A stretch of 64,000 bases of DNA from RUG14515 sp045117995 (GTDB lineage Bacteria; Bacillota_I; Bacilli_A; RFN20; CAG-826). The DNA lies in the NCBI GenBank assembly GCA_045117995.1, contig JBGUOH010000003.1, forward strand, positions 248,001 through 312,000, given 5' to 3'. This document shows, piece after piece, positions 1-10,158 of this stretch (the first letter of the stretch is position 1; each line of letters begins with the position of its first letter). The translations under genes were made by a program, and so were the position numbers. Under the pieces are notes generated by a model. The model did no database searches, was not told the origin of the DNA, and was given only the letters and a program-made list of their open reading frames with translations.

Positions 1-1
1 T

Positions 2-3000
2 CTCAAAAGAATTGATAACAGTCAATTTGATAGCAATTACACCAATTTAATCGTTGTTGATGATAATACTAAATGCTCTGCTGACCAAACACTTGTTGAT
101 CGTGAAGAGGAATTAGAAGCAAGAATCACTCTTAATGGCTTAACAAATCTTGAAGTCATTGGCACTAGAGCATTCTTAGACATGCCTAAGTTAAACACTG
201 TTACAAAGTTATACCTTCCTTATTCATTGAAAGCAGTTGGTTCACGCGCTTTCGGCAGTAGTGAAAGCAATAAAAAACATCTCAGCAAAGTAACTGATTT
301 TAGATGGTATTACGATGATGATAATTCAGCATTAGAAGTCATTGGTAGAGAAGCTTTTTATAAGATGGGCAAAAATGATGAAAGTACATCGCTTAGTAAT
401 ACGATTCATCAAGGATACATCGCTAATACCGCAGGTGATCATAAATATGAATTGACGACACTTGTAATTCCACGCACTTTCAAACATTTTGGTGTTACAG
501 GTACGGATAAAAACACTTATGTGCTAAGTGAATCAGATGGCAATGATGCGCTTTCCGCTTTTGCAGTGTGCCCACTTTTAAGTACAGTTGTTTTTAAAGG
601 TAGTAAAAAGAGTGTGTTACAAGGTAACAATCCTTCTGATAACACTATGAGTCATCTCGTTATTAGCCAACAAACATTCGCCGTTAACGAATCTTTAAGA
701 ACAATAGTTATCGAAGAAAGAGCTGGTAAATGCGTTGGTTTATTCACGCATAATGGTGAAAATAAGCCATGTATAGGTTGGTCTTCTGGCTATAACAAAA
801 ACGATTTCGGTGGTGACCCAGGCATTCAAACAATTGTGTTGCCAAACAAATATACAACCCTTGTTGTTCAAAACCATGCATTACGCGGTAATTCTCGTAG
901 TGCAATCTATCTTTCTGGCTTAGACAGCGGCTCAAAGATCAAAGGAAGTTCACAAACCGATTTATCAAAATTCATTTCAAATCCAGCCACTAGTGCATAT
1001 AATCTTCCAGATAATAGAGTAGAAGAATGGCATGCTATTGGCTATGAAAACTCCATTGGTTATTATTTCAATCCAGATGGAAAAAATACTTTTGGGTTAA
1101 AACAAGATGCACCAATTTACACTAATGTCTTATATAAGGATACTATTGATACTTCTGGTTGCAGTGACCTTGAAGTCGAAGTTGGCACAGGTAACACTAG
1201 AGAATATGTTGAGTCTGAAAAGTGCTCGTTTGTGACTGGCATAGTGTCAGGCAAAGCCACAATGACGAACTATTTGTATGATCGCTATAGTAGTACATTC
1301 GATGGTACCGCTAAAGTTCCAGGTGTGGTTACTAATTCTGCAGGCACAGACTTCTCTGTAAACGCTATCGGAGATAGTGCTTTCAGTGCTTGTTTCTGTG
1401 ATTCAACAAGCTATTCAGGCATTGCTAATCATCCTGATTTAAGTGCGATTTCTTTGCCACACACCATTGAGACAATTGGCAATTATGCATTCATGAGAGC
1501 CTATGGTGTGACAAAGATCTCTTCCCACAATGCAACATCCGGCGCCACAAATGGCGATTATGTCATGCCATCTTCTTTAACTTCTATTGGCAAACACGCT
1601 TTTGCATTTTGCAATGTTCAAAAGGTGTTAAACATTCCTTTGACTTGTAAGCTCTATGAAAATGAACATGCAACAACCACTGAAACTTGTGCTTTCTCAA
1701 ACAACTTCTCTTTGAGACAAATTACATTCGGTAATGGTGCTACTTCATCAACTTATTATGAAACTACAACATATACTGCATCTGGTGGTGGAACTTACAC
1801 ATCCGCTATCTATTCCAAAGACAATGTTACTGAAAACGCTTCATCATTACTTATGGTCTTAAATAGAAATGCAGCTGATAGCTACGCTGCCTCTGACGAT
1901 TTAGAAGATCGTCCTGAAAACAATATTCACCATGGCAGATTTGATGGACAATATGCTGATTATTTCCTCTATGGTGCATTTAAAATGTGTTATTGGCTTG
2001 ATTGGCTAGTTATTGGTGTTGCACCAAGTGCGATTGATCAACCATTAATCTCAGGTATCGTTAATTCGTACATTTACTTAGGTAATGAGATTCAAAACTA
2101 CATCAATAATACTTGTAATTTAACAACAATATCATTTGGTGATTGCGTGTTAAGCAATGTTCCACCTTATGCGTTCTCAGGATGCGAAAAGTTAGCAAAA
2201 ATCGAACTTCCTTATCGAGAAGGCGCGACAATTCCAGAAGGTTTGTTCTCGTTTGTAACAAACCCTAATATTCAATTTGTTGTTCCTTACGTAGAAAATG
2301 GAGAACCAACAACAAAGACATGTCCTGTTGGTGAACTAGATTTGACATACACCGGTTATGTGGGAGTGGACGCTAATGCTTTTAAAAACACAGGCATCAC
2401 AAAAATCATTGCCCCATCAACAACCACCTTTACGCTTGAATCGGATTCATTTGCTGGTACTTCTTTAACCGAAGTTGATTTTAGAAACGTTACAGGCAGA
2501 GTTGTTTTAAATGGTGCTTTCCGTAGTGCAACTATTGCTGCTTCCACAACATTTAAATATAACAATACTGCAAAAATTGAATTTGGCGCAGAAACATTTA
2601 AAAACGCAACATTTACTGATCACACGTTTGTGTTCCCTGCTAAAACCGCTATTATTGGCACTTCTTGCTTTGAAGGATGTTCAACTTTGTATAATGTTTC
2701 AGCCGCCGCTTCACTTACTGAATTGGATTCAGTGGGTTCTGATAACGCGTCAGGTTTGAACAATGATGGAAGCGATGGACTTGCAACAACATTTAAACAA
2801 ATTGGTGACTATGCATTCTATATGTGCACGAATTTAAGTAATTTCGATTTTACTAATTTCAATACAATTACGAGAATTGGACATTATGCGTTTAGCATGA
2901 ATAATACCATGAGTGGTACTAGCATAAACACAGAAGCGTCCATTACTAACAAAACAGCAACCATTGTTTCGAATAAAAAACTTGATCTTCCTGCATCAAT

Positions 3001-3700
3001 TACAAATCTTGGTGTTGGAGCTTTCTACGGATGCGGAATTACAGAAGTAACAATCAATTCAACAGGCATCAAATTTGAACGTGGAAGAAATTACACTCAA
3101 AGTTCACGTGCCAAATTAAGCAATGGTGGTTTCCAATTCAGATCTTGTTCCGAACTTACAAAGGTCTACTTTACTCATAGTGATTGTGCTTGGAATTCGC
3201 TTTATTTGGTTAAAAAAGTTGGAAATGATAGAAACAACGACCAAGCCAACTATTTCTCAAGCTGTGGGAAACTAGATTATCTCTATTTGCCTACTGGCTT
3301 TCAACTTCAATATTTTGATAACGTGAATCCTGATGACGAAACAAAACGTCCTGACTCAATGATTTGGTCAAGCAAAAATGCTATAAAAGTTTACTTATAT
3401 CATACTTTGAATGATGTCGATCCAAATTATCATCATGGTGTTTGTATTTATTGGCACCGTACAACCACTCAACTTTATGACAACTTAGTTTATTTCGTTG
3501 GCAACAATTTGGATGTTGCTCAAAATGTTAATGGCACATATTCATTGAAACCAACCGCTACTGGTGGCACAAGATTCTGGGCAAGAATCGGCAATAATGA
3601 TGTCTTCCTTGGAACCGCTACTGGTGTTGACAGCAACGGAATAGTTACCTTTAGCGAAGGCTACAAAGCGAATGGTTCCAGCGTGTACGCTGCATCTTAA
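2..3700 (+). CDS. BspA-type leucine-rich-repeat surface protein, 5' end missing
   Basis: The reading frame is open from base 2, without an in-frame stop, through a Met at 182 to the stop at 3700. The gene therefore begins before the window and 182 is not its true start. More than 1,230 residues are visible. They contain many copies of the treponemal/BspA LRR signature, in which forms such as 'IGxxAFxxC' and 'LPxxxxxIGxxAF' recur about every 23 residues or more. Family knowledge suggests a surface-exposed adhesin or ligand-binding protein. The visible C-terminus has no LPXTG motif or transmembrane helix, so any anchor or signal peptide must be in the missing part. A strong terminator follows. 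The LRR class is secure; the ligand is unknown. Confidence 0.85.
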   Translation, partial: LKRIDNSQFDSNYTNLIVVDDNTKCSADQTLVDREEELEARITLNGLTNLEVIGTRAFLDMPKLNTVTKLYLPYSLKAVGSRAFGSSESNKKHLSKVTDFRWYYDDDNSALEVIGREAFYKMGKNDESTSLSNTIHQGYIANTAGDHKYELTTLVIPRTFKHFGVTGTDKNTYVLSESDGNDALSAFAVCPLLSTVVFKGSKKSVLQGNNPSDNTMSHLVISQQTFAVNESLRTIVIEERAGKCVGLFTHNGENKPCIGWSSGYNKNDFGGDPGIQTIVLPNKYTTLVVQNHALRGNSRSAIYLSGLDSGSKIKGSSQTDLSKFISNPATSAYNLPDNRVEEWHAIGYENSIGYYFNPDGKNTFGLKQDAPIYTNVLYKDTIDTSGCSDLEVEVGTGNTREYVESEKCSFVTGIVSGKATMTNYLYDRYSSTFDGTAKVPGVVTNSAGTDFSVNAIGDSAFSACFCDSTSYSGIANHPDLSAISLPHTIETIGNYAFMRAYGVTKISSHNATSGATNGDYVMPSSLTSIGKHAFAFCNVQKVLNIPLTCKLYENEHATTTETCAFSNNFSLRQITFGNGATSSTYYETTTYTASGGGTYTSAIYSKDNVTENASSLLMVLNRNAADSYAASDDLEDRPENNIHHGRFDGQYADYFLYGAFKMCYWLDWLVIGVAPSAIDQPLISGIVNSYIYLGNEIQNYINNTCNLTTISFGDCVLSNVPPYAFSGCEKLAKIELPYREGATIPEGLFSFVTNPNIQFVVPYVENGEPTTKTCPVGELDLTYTGYVGVDANAFKNTGITKIIAPSTTTFTLESDSFAGTSLTEVDFRNVTGRVVLNGAFRSATIAASTTFKYNNTAKIEFGAETFKNATFTDHTFVFPAKTAIIGTSCFEGCSTLYNVSAAASLTELDSVGSDNASGLNNDGSDGLATTFKQIGDYAFYMCTNLSNFDFTNFNTITRIGHYAFSMNNTMSGTSINTEASITNKTATIVSNKKLDLPASITNLGVGAFYGCGITEVTINSTGIKFERGRNYTQSSRAKLSNGGFQFRSCSELTKVYFTHSDCAWNSLYLVKKVGNDRNNDQANYFSSCGKLDYLYLPTGFQLQYFDNVNPDDETKRPDSMIWSSKNAIKVYLYHTLNDVDPNYHHGVCIYWHRTTTQLYDNLVYFVGNNLDVAQNVNGTYSLKPTATGGTRFWARIGNNDVFLGTATGVDSNGIVTFSEGYKANGSSVYAAS

Positions 3701-3769
3701 TTAAACATTTACAGCATATCTTAGTTTCTTTATTAAAGGGAGCTTAGGGGAATTAGATATGTGTAAAAG

Positions 3770-3799
3770 AGCACACTCGCAAGGGTGTGCTTTCCTTTT
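3770..3799 (+). terminator. Rho-independent terminator after LRR protein
   Basis: A 9-bp stem (AGCACACTC paired with GGGTGTGCT, one G-T pair) closes a GCAA tetraloop and is followed by TTTCCTTTTA. It lies upstream of the SPFH gene's ribosome site. It shows that the SPFH mRNA starts after this point. Confidence 0.85.
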
Positions 3800-3890
3800 A
3801 TACAAGCTTATTTCTTCGCGCCAATCTAAAAAGATTGAAAAAAACGTACGCGCGTATTACACTAAAATAGATTTTAGGAGGCATTATAAT

Positions 3891-5225
3891 ATGGGCCTAA
3901 TTAAAGCTTTTTCTGGAGCGCTTAGCTCCACTCTTGCTGACCAATGGAAAGAGTATTTCTATTGTGAAGCTTTACCAGTTGATGTCTTAGTGGAAAAAGG
4001 ACAAAAGAGAGTCAACGGTAAAAGATCATCCAACACTAAAGGTAGTGAAAACATTATTTCTAATGGTTCAGTAATCGTCGTTGCCGATGGCCAATGTATG
4101 ATTATTGTCGACCAAGGTAAAGTTGTTGAATTCGCCGCTGAACCAGGCGCTTATAAATTTGATTCCAAAACTGAATCATCTATCTTCGCAGGTTCATTTG
4201 GTGAAAGAATCATTGGTTTTTTCAAAACCATTGGTAGACGTTTCACATTCGGTGGTGACACAGGTAGTGACCAAAGAGTATATTACTTCAACACTAAAGA
4301 ATTAGTGGACAATAAGTTTGGTACACCAAACCCAGTGCCATTCAGAATCGTTGATAACAATGTCGGTTTAGACGTTGACGTTTCTGTCCGCTGCAATGGT
4401 GTGTTCTCCTATAAGATTACCAATCCAATCCTCTTCTATCAAAACGTCTGTGGTAACATCACACAAGCCTATACTAGAGGTCAATTAGATGGTCAATTAA
4501 AAACTGAATTCATTTCTGCTTTACAACCAGCCTTTGGTCGTTTATCAGAATTACAATTAAGACCAAACCAAATCATGACACACTTAACTGATTTGGAAAA
4601 CGCTATGAACGGTGTCCTCGATGAAAAGTGGGGTTCATTACGTGGTATCGAAGTTATTTCTATCGCTTTAGGTTCTGTCACTCTTCCAAAAGAAGATGAA
4701 GATCTCATTAAAGAATTACAAAGAAAGAACGTTTACGCTAGAAACGCTGCTATGGCGGGTGCAACTTTAGTTGAAGCACAAGCTGAAGCTATGAAGAATG
4801 CTGCTAGTAACGCTAATGGTGCAGCCATGGGCTTCTATGGCCTCAATATGGCGGCTAATGCTGGTGGTATGAATGCTCAAGGTTTCTACCAAATGGGCGA
4901 ACAACAAAGACAACAACAACAAGCTCAACAAGCCCAACAACAAGCCGCTGGTGCTTGGACATGTCCACAATGTGGTGCGCAAGCCACAGGTAAGTTCTGC
5001 CCTGAATGTGGTACAAAGAAACCAGAAGCCGATGGTTGGGTTTGCCCACAATGTGGTACAAAAGCCACTGGTAAATTCTGCCCAGAATGTGGCACAAAGA
5101 GACCAGAAGGCGAAAAGAGATATAAATGCAATAAATGTGGTTGGGAACCAAAACCAGGTGAAAAATTACCAAAATTCTGTCCAGAATGTGGTGACCCAAT
5201 TAATGAATTAGACGAAGTCAAATAG
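3891..5225 (+). CDS. SPFH/Band 7 membrane-associated protein with C-terminal zinc ribbons
   Basis: This 444-residue protein starts at the ATG at 3891, which has AGGAGG at 3876-3881. An earlier in-frame ATG at 3759 would translate through the preceding terminator and is rejected. Residues of roughly 40-330 resemble the bacterial SPFH family of the B. subtilis YdjI type. A Gln/Ala-rich linker follows, then about 90 residues with repeated CPxCG pairs forming two or three zinc ribbons. The next gene, 3 nt downstream, is also a zinc-ribbon membrane protein. That pairing recalls ydjG/ydjI of the B. subtilis pspA operon, although no pspA is seen here. By family, it may organise membrane microdomains or an envelope-stress complex. 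Family assignment is firm; role is inferred. Confidence 0.85.
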   Translation: MGLIKAFSGALSSTLADQWKEYFYCEALPVDVLVEKGQKRVNGKRSSNTKGSENIISNGSVIVVADGQCMIIVDQGKVVEFAAEPGAYKFDSKTESSIFAGSFGERIIGFFKTIGRRFTFGGDTGSDQRVYYFNTKELVDNKFGTPNPVPFRIVDNNVGLDVDVSVRCNGVFSYKITNPILFYQNVCGNITQAYTRGQLDGQLKTEFISALQPAFGRLSELQLRPNQIMTHLTDLENAMNGVLDEKWGSLRGIEVISIALGSVTLPKEDEDLIKELQRKNVYARNAAMAGATLVEAQAEAMKNAASNANGAAMGFYGLNMAANAGGMNAQGFYQMGEQQRQQQQAQQAQQQAAGAWTCPQCGAQATGKFCPECGTKKPEADGWVCPQCGTKATGKFCPECGTKRPEGEKRYKCNKCGWEPKPGEKLPKFCPECGDPINELDEVK

Positions 5226-5228
5226 TTT

Positions 5229-6524
5229 ATGGCAAACAAAGAATTAGAATGCCCTTGCTGTGGTGGCACACTGCATTTTGACATGCACAGCCAAGATATC
5301 GTCTGTCCATTTTGTGACTCACATTTTTCGTTAGACGATTTAAAGGCTTACACTGATGATTTAGCCACAGATAAAGAAGAAGAAACTGCTTGGGATGAAT
5401 CAAGAGTACAAGAATACACCGATAAAGAAATGAAGGGTATGAAAGTCTACTCTTGTGAATCTTGTGGTGGTGAAATCATTGTGGATGAAACAGCAACATC
5501 TACTTGCTGTCCTTATTGTGGTAACAATATCCTTGTTTCCAAACAACTCGCTGGTGATTTAAAACCAAATCTTGTTATTCCGTTTAAGAATGATAAAGAT
5601 AATGTTCTTAGTAGTTTAAAATCATTCTTCAAGAAAAAACCATTATTACCAGGTTCATTCTCTAAAGATAATGTTGTCCAAGAAGTGAAACCATTATACG
5701 TTCCATTCTGGCTCTTCGACGCTGATGTCGCTGGTAGAGTGAGATTCAAAGGTGAAACAACACGTACATGGTCTGATGCCAATTATGACTACCGTGAAAC
5801 CAAATATTATTCTTTAGTTAGAGATGGTCAAATTGCCTTTGATCACGTCCCAGTTGATGGTAGTAAAAAGATGCAAGATGAATTAATGGAATCTATTGAA
5901 CCATATGACTATTCAGAAGCAGTGGAATTCAATGCCGGCTATTTAGCGGGCTTTGCCGCGGATAGATATGACGTCAGTAAAGACGAAACATTCGCTAGAG
6001 CCACAACAAGATTCCGTGAAGGCACAATTCAAGCTTTTAGAAGTGATATCCATGGTTATCAAAACGTTTCTGTTGCTGATTCACAAATTCAATTAAGTGA
6101 CACTAACGCGCAATACGCTCTATATCCAGTCTGGATCTTAAACACCAAGTGGAAAGAAAAATCTTACCGTTTCGCGGTTAATGGTCAAACTGGCAAAGTT
6201 GCTGGTAACTTACCAATTTCCAAAGGAAAAGTTGCAATGTTCTGGAGTATATTCTTCCTCGTCTTCGCCCTTATTGGCTTAGGTATTGGTGCGATTATCG
6301 AATATCTTGTTCCAGGTCTTATCGTTGGTGCGATTATCGGTGCCATCTCCTCAACAGTTATTCTTCTCGGTATGAGTAGAACAAATAAGAATGTGAGATT
6401 CCAATACGGCGCCGCGCCATATGTAAGAAATAACTCATTCCACATCACATCTAGAAGAGATATCTATTTATATAGAAAAGTCACCAAAACTCCACGTGCG
6501 TCATCCAGTTCATCAAGACGCTAA
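5229..6524 (+). CDS. Zinc-ribbon membrane protein, YdjG-like partner of SPFH protein
   Basis: This 431-residue protein starts 3 nt after the SPFH stop, so the two genes are one operon. Its first 25 residues carry a CxxC...CxxC ribbon, and a second CESCGG/CCPYCG ribbon lies near residues 75-100. The middle is soluble. Two adjacent hydrophobic helices occur near residues 335-385 and the tail is basic and Ser-rich. Such proteins are often mislabelled as primosomal helicase fragments, but no helicase motif is present. It probably works with the SPFH protein at the membrane. No enzymatic function can be assigned. Confidence 0.75.
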   Translation: MANKELECPCCGGTLHFDMHSQDIVCPFCDSHFSLDDLKAYTDDLATDKEEETAWDESRVQEYTDKEMKGMKVYSCESCGGEIIVDETATSTCCPYCGNNILVSKQLAGDLKPNLVIPFKNDKDNVLSSLKSFFKKKPLLPGSFSKDNVVQEVKPLYVPFWLFDADVAGRVRFKGETTRTWSDANYDYRETKYYSLVRDGQIAFDHVPVDGSKKMQDELMESIEPYDYSEAVEFNAGYLAGFAADRYDVSKDETFARATTRFREGTIQAFRSDIHGYQNVSVADSQIQLSDTNAQYALYPVWILNTKWKEKSYRFAVNGQTGKVAGNLPISKGKVAMFWSIFFLVFALIGLGIGAIIEYLVPGLIVGAIIGAISSTVILLGMSRTNKNVRFQYGAAPYVRNNSFHITSRRDIYLYRKVTKTPRASSSSSRR

Positions 6525-6542
6525 AGGAATAAAAGCAAACTT

Positions 6543-6574
6543 AAAAGGTAGCCGATCAAACGGCTACCTTTTTG
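6543..6574. terminator. Bidirectional terminator between convergent operons
   Basis: The stem AAAGGTAGCCG / CGGCTACCTTT has an ATCAAA loop and is flanked by A-rich sequence on the left and T-rich on the right. It sits between the convergent SPFH operon and the ABC permease, so it can end both transcripts. Confidence 0.88.
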
Positions 6575-6587
6575 TGTTATCAATTAG

Positions 6588-7778
6588 TTATTGCCCTAAG
6601 ATTACTTTCTCTTTATTAAAGAGTTTTGTGACCGCGAACATCAATAAGCCTGTATAGACAATTGTCGAAGCCACGGTGATACCGAAGAACAACGGCAAGT
6701 TACTGCTACCCACTAATAAGGCGTTAATGGAGGCGCAGACGTTAAGAATTGGCACAAAGGATAAATACCATTGGTCAAAGCCAAATAACGAAGGAGCCAT
6801 GCCAAATAGCATAAAGACAATCATAATTGGTGAGAGATAACCCGCTGCTTCTTTCACAGTATTCGCTAATGAGGAGATAAACACACCAATAGCGACGAAC
6901 AGTAGTAATACTGAAATAACTAATAAGAAGAGTAATAATCCCTCTACTGGGTTAAGACTAATATTGAATCCACCCATGAGCTTAGGAATGGAAAGAATTA
7001 AACCAGTAAATGAAACAGCACCTGATGCAATAGCGGTCGTGGACAATGACATAATCTTACCCGCGACAAACTCACTACGTTTAATAGGGGTGAGAAGTAA
7101 CGCTGCAAGAGTACCTCTTTCTTTTTCACCAGCGATAGCTTCAGGACATAATGATATAACAGTGGAGAATAAGATGGAGATAGTGACCATTGGAATGATC
7201 ATCGCTGCAATCTTCATACCCATCATATCTTTCTTACCAACGTTCGCGTCTACTTGACCACCTTTATTGATGGAGTATTTGGTGTAAGAAGCACCAACGA
7301 TTTGACTAGCGAAGTTATATAAATCGGAAGAGGCATTAGAATCACCGTTATAGAAGATATCAATATTGTTAACAGTGTTTTCTTCATTGATTTTATTTTC
7401 AAAATCATCAGTGAAAGCCACAACAAGGTGGTATTTACCTTGTCTTAATTCTTCTTTGTAAGTATCTAACTCACCTGTGGTGAATTCTTTAAACTTCACA
7501 GTGTTATTGTTCTTACCACCCTTAATCGTGGTGTCGATATAACTCATTAATTTTGGTAATTGACCATCAGTTTTGCTGCTTGAGTAATTATCAGTGTAAG
7601 CAATTTGGAATTCAGTATCCTTTGTGGTGCTTTGTGTGACCATATTGGTCATTACTGTACCCATTAAGGTATAGACAGCATAAATCAAAACACCTGGTAA
7701 GAATAAACTGATAAGCATTCTTCTATCAGTGAATACTCTTTTAAGTTCTTTAAAGAAAATAGTTAATATATTACGCAT
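6588..7778 (-). CDS. natB: ABC transporter permease, NatB-like
   Basis: This 396-residue integral membrane protein has one N-terminal transmembrane helix, a large extracytoplasmic domain (about residues 45-185) and five or six C-terminal helices. That is the ABC-2 / NatB (Na+ export permease) layout. The motif 'GEKERGTLAALLLTPI' after the extracellular domain is typical of this class. The start at 7778 is chosen because GAGGAGG lies 8 nt upstream; the ATG at 7796 has no such site. The gene overlaps the ATPase stop by 8 nt, indicating translational coupling. The true substrate may be Na+ or a peptide or drug. Confidence 0.8.
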   Translation of the reverse strand: MRNILTIFFKELKRVFTDRRMLISLFLPGVLIYAVYTLMGTVMTNMVTQSTTKDTEFQIAYTDNYSSSKTDGQLPKLMSYIDTTIKGGKNNNTVKFKEFTTGELDTYKEELRQGKYHLVVAFTDDFENKINEENTVNNIDIFYNGDSNASSDLYNFASQIVGASYTKYSINKGGQVDANVGKKDMMGMKIAAMIIPMVTISILFSTVISLCPEAIAGEKERGTLAALLLTPIKRSEFVAGKIMSLSTTAIASGAVSFTGLILSIPKLMGGFNISLNPVEGLLLFLLVISVLLLFVAIGVFISSLANTVKEAAGYLSPIMIVFMLFGMAPSLFGFDQWYLSFVPILNVCASINALLVGSSNLPLFFGITVASTIVYTGLLMFAVTKLFNKEKVILGQ

Positions 7779-8541
7779 CTTGACCAACCTCCTCATAAAG
7801 TTTGAAGAAGGCTTCTTCTAAAGAACCATCTTTTTGAATATTTTTAAGTTCATCATCATAAACGAGCTTACCTTTAATGATAATGCCCACTCGATCACAT
7901 AACTTTTCCACTAAGGAGAAGATATGTGTTGAAATGATAATGGTTTTATTTTGTTTCTTGATTTCTCTTAAGAAATCTTCAACATCTCTCGCAGCAATAA
8001 CGTCTAAACCATTAGTCGGTTCATCAAAGATGATGACATCTGGGTCATGGCATAAAGAAATGGCTAATGAAACTTTTTGTTTCATACCAGTGGATAAATC
8101 TTTAATTGGTGTATTTTGGAATGATTCAATGCCAAATGATCTAAATAAGATATTCTTTCTTTGAGTGATTTCTTGATCATCCATTCCATATAATTTACCC
8201 ATATATGTAATGGTGTCTGCAGGAGTGAAGAAACCATCAAGTTTAAGTTCACTAGTTAAAAAACCAATCTTCTTACGGTATTCATATATATCTTCATTGA
8301 TTTCCTTATTATCTAAATATATCGAACCGCTTTTAGGTTTAATTAATGATGCAATCATTCGGAGAGTGGTGGTCTTACCAGCGCCATTCGGGCCAAGTAA
8401 ACCATAGATGATGCCAGGTTCCGCTTGAAATGATAAATCGTTAACAGCGACTAATGTTTTCGCGGATGTTTTTTGCTTTTGTCTTTGCTTCCATGTCAAA
8501 TTAAATTCTTTAGTGACATGTTCTACTTTTAAAACGCTCAT
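7771..8541 (-). CDS. natA: ABC transporter ATP-binding protein, NatA-like
   Basis: This 256-residue ATPase has a Walker A GPNGAGKTT near residue 40, an LSTGMKQK signature and a Walker B ending in IIFDEPTNGLD. It energises the NatB-like permease encoded next. The ATG at 8541 is preferred over one at 8565 because AAAGGGG precedes it and the protein then begins at the conserved first beta strand. It is the first gene of a two-gene minus-strand operon. The AT-rich region 8566-8658 upstream must hold its promoter, because a terminator ends the preceding operon. Confidence 0.87.
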   Translation of the reverse strand: MSVLKVEHVTKEFNLTWKQRQKQKTSAKTLVAVNDLSFQAEPGIIYGLLGPNGAGKTTTLRMIASLIKPKSGSIYLDNKEINEDIYEYRKKIGFLTSELKLDGFFTPADTITYMGKLYGMDDQEITQRKNILFRSFGIESFQNTPIKDLSTGMKQKVSLAISLCHDPDVIIFDEPTNGLDVIAARDVEDFLREIKKQNKTIIISTHIFSLVEKLCDRVGIIIKGKLVYDDELKNIQKDGSLEEAFFKLYEEVGQDA

Positions 8542-8658
8542 ATTTATAACCCCTTTCAAGCACATTATTTTATCGGAAATATTTTTAAAATAAACACAAA
8601 CTCAAAAGTAGGGGTCTAAACAATACAAAAAAGTATATTTAGTAACGATTATTGCTAG

Positions 8659-8691
8659 AAAAAAAGACCATGTTCTTTGAAAAACATGATC
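8659..8691 (-). terminator. Terminator of the alpha-galactoside operon
   Basis: On the minus strand GATCATGTT pairs with AACATGGTC around an 8-nt loop and is followed by seven T residues. It ends transcription downstream of the glycosyltransferase-like gene. Confidence 0.85.
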
Positions 8692-8721
8692 CCTTTGAAT
8701 TAGAAACAAAACCAACAAGTT

Positions 8722-10158
8722 TTATCTTTTACCAACTGCAAGTTTAACGCACTCGTAGGCACCATTATAGTGACCCTCTTTCTTCAATTCATCAATCCTA
8801 TCACACATGTGTGGAATGAGCTCCCTATCGCTAATGAGAAGATCGAGCATTTCGTTAACTTCTTTTTTAGTTGGACATTCAGGAGTGGAATCCCCGTTCT
8901 CCCTCCCGTTAATGGCTCCATAGACTTCATGGCCACCGATGTGACGCATAAAGAGTTTTGGAATTGGATAATATGCAAGCTCGCTAGGCTTTGTAACCAG
9001 TAAATCAGTGACAGGCATTAATAAGTTGGTGCTATATACCGCTTCAAAAATATTTTTGTTGTAGATAGCGTAAATGCCTGAAGCATCGCCTTCTTTAATG
9101 TTGTTAACAAAGGCTTTTAATTGTTCGTATTGGTTAAAGAAATTCGTTGTTTGAATGTCTCTTACCTTATCACATAACTTGTTATAAACATCAACATGGT
9201 CACCAAAGTTAATAAACAAGGCAACTTTGTTGGCTTTGACATATGGGATTAAATGCTTAACCATCGCTAAGAACATATCAAATCCCGCACCGGCGCCACC
9301 AACGGTCATTAAGATACGTAATGGTTTACCATTAGCGATTCTTTCTTTACGACGTTTGTTATCGTTTTCAAGATCCACTAATAGTTCATGGTCAATAAAA
9401 CAACCAACCATCTTTAATTGGTCTTCAGGAATACCGTTAAGTGGTTTCTTATCAAAACCTCTTAATGACTTATAACCAAAGTAGGCAAATGGAGTTTGAA
9501 CAGTATGGATAGCGCCTTCAGAAAGGTGTAAACCCATTGGCCAGTTATCTGGAATGGCGTTAACAACGTGTGTCATCCCAGCGTGAATCGCAGCTTGGCT
9601 TGGCCAGACGTGAGTGGCAATATAAGGAATATCTTTATCAATATTCTTGAATATTGGCACTAATAATTCGCTGTTCTTTTGGTCTTTCGCGTTATATGTA
9701 ATTTTCTTAAAACCTTCAGAGTTTAATGGCTCCCAAACAATCTTGTTAAAGAGTTTAGATTTTTGAGAAATACGAGACGCTAATGAGTACATATCATTTT
9801 GTTCTCTAATCATCTTAGAACCAGTGGCGTCAAAGGAGGCTAAATCTAACCAGTAAGGTTTATAACCTAACGCTCTTGCGCAGCTTGCCATCGCAATAGA
9901 AATGCGGTAGTGGCCAAAGCCCATTCTAATATTGCCAACGATTAAAGCGTTATCTTCAAACTTTTGGTTTTCTTCACCAAAAACAATATTAGAGGCATCA
10001 ATAAAATCTAATGTTGGGATATCCTTAAAACTGATTTTGTAATCAGCGTTAGAATCATCACCATATTTCTTAATGTATTTTTGTTTGCTCTTAACAGCCC
10101 CTTTATAAACCTTATTAGGCATTGGGTTATTAAAGATACTTGAGGATTTATCTTTCAT
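8722..10158 (-). CDS. Conserved glycosyltransferase-like protein of unknown function
   Basis: This 478-residue soluble protein starts at 10158, with AAGGAG 9 nt upstream; an ATG at 10185 lacks a site. A segment near residue 80 ('VGNIRMGFGHYRIS') resembles the N-terminal glycine-rich turn of GT-B glycosyltransferases such as MGDG synthase and MurG. A glycine-rich 'TVGGAGAGFDM' segment near residue 285 resembles the start of the second Rossmann domain. No specific family name can be justified. It overlaps the alpha-galactosidase by 11 nt and is last in the operon, so it probably acts on a galactose-containing glycan or glycolipid. That role is inference. Confidence 0.55.
   Translation of the reverse strand: MKDKSSSIFNNPMPNKVYKGAVKSKQKYIKKYGDDSNADYKISFKDIPTLDFIDASNIVFGEENQKFEDNALIVGNIRMGFGHYRISIAMASCARALGYKPYWLDLASFDATGSKMIREQNDMYSLASRISQKSKLFNKIVWEPLNSEGFKKITYNAKDQKNSELLVPIFKNIDKDIPYIATHVWPSQAAIHAGMTHVVNAIPDNWPMGLHLSEGAIHTVQTPFAYFGYKSLRGFDKKPLNGIPEDQLKMVGCFIDHELLVDLENDNKRRKERIANGKPLRILMTVGGAGAGFDMFLAMVKHLIPYVKANKVALFINFGDHVDVYNKLCDKVRDIQTTNFFNQYEQLKAFVNNIKEGDASGIYAIYNKNIFEAVYSTNLLMPVTDLLVTKPSELAYYPIPKLFMRHIGGHEVYGAINGRENGDSTPECPTKKEVNEMLDLLISDRELIPHMCDRIDELKKEGHYNGAYECVKLAVGKR

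Noticed and set aside
182..184. ATG at 182 as the start of the LRR protein
   Set aside because: The frame is open upstream to base 2 and the upstream residues have LRR character, so the gene starts outside the window.
3759..3890. An in-frame upstream start for the SPFH protein adding 44 residues
   Set aside because: This stretch contains the terminator of the LRR gene, and the real AGGAGG site is at 3876-3881 before ATG 3891.
4767..5284. Several long minus-strand and alternate-frame open frames over the SPFH C-terminus
   Set aside because: They are shadows of the Gln-rich and CxxC repeat coding region, have no ribosome sites and encode low-complexity sequence.
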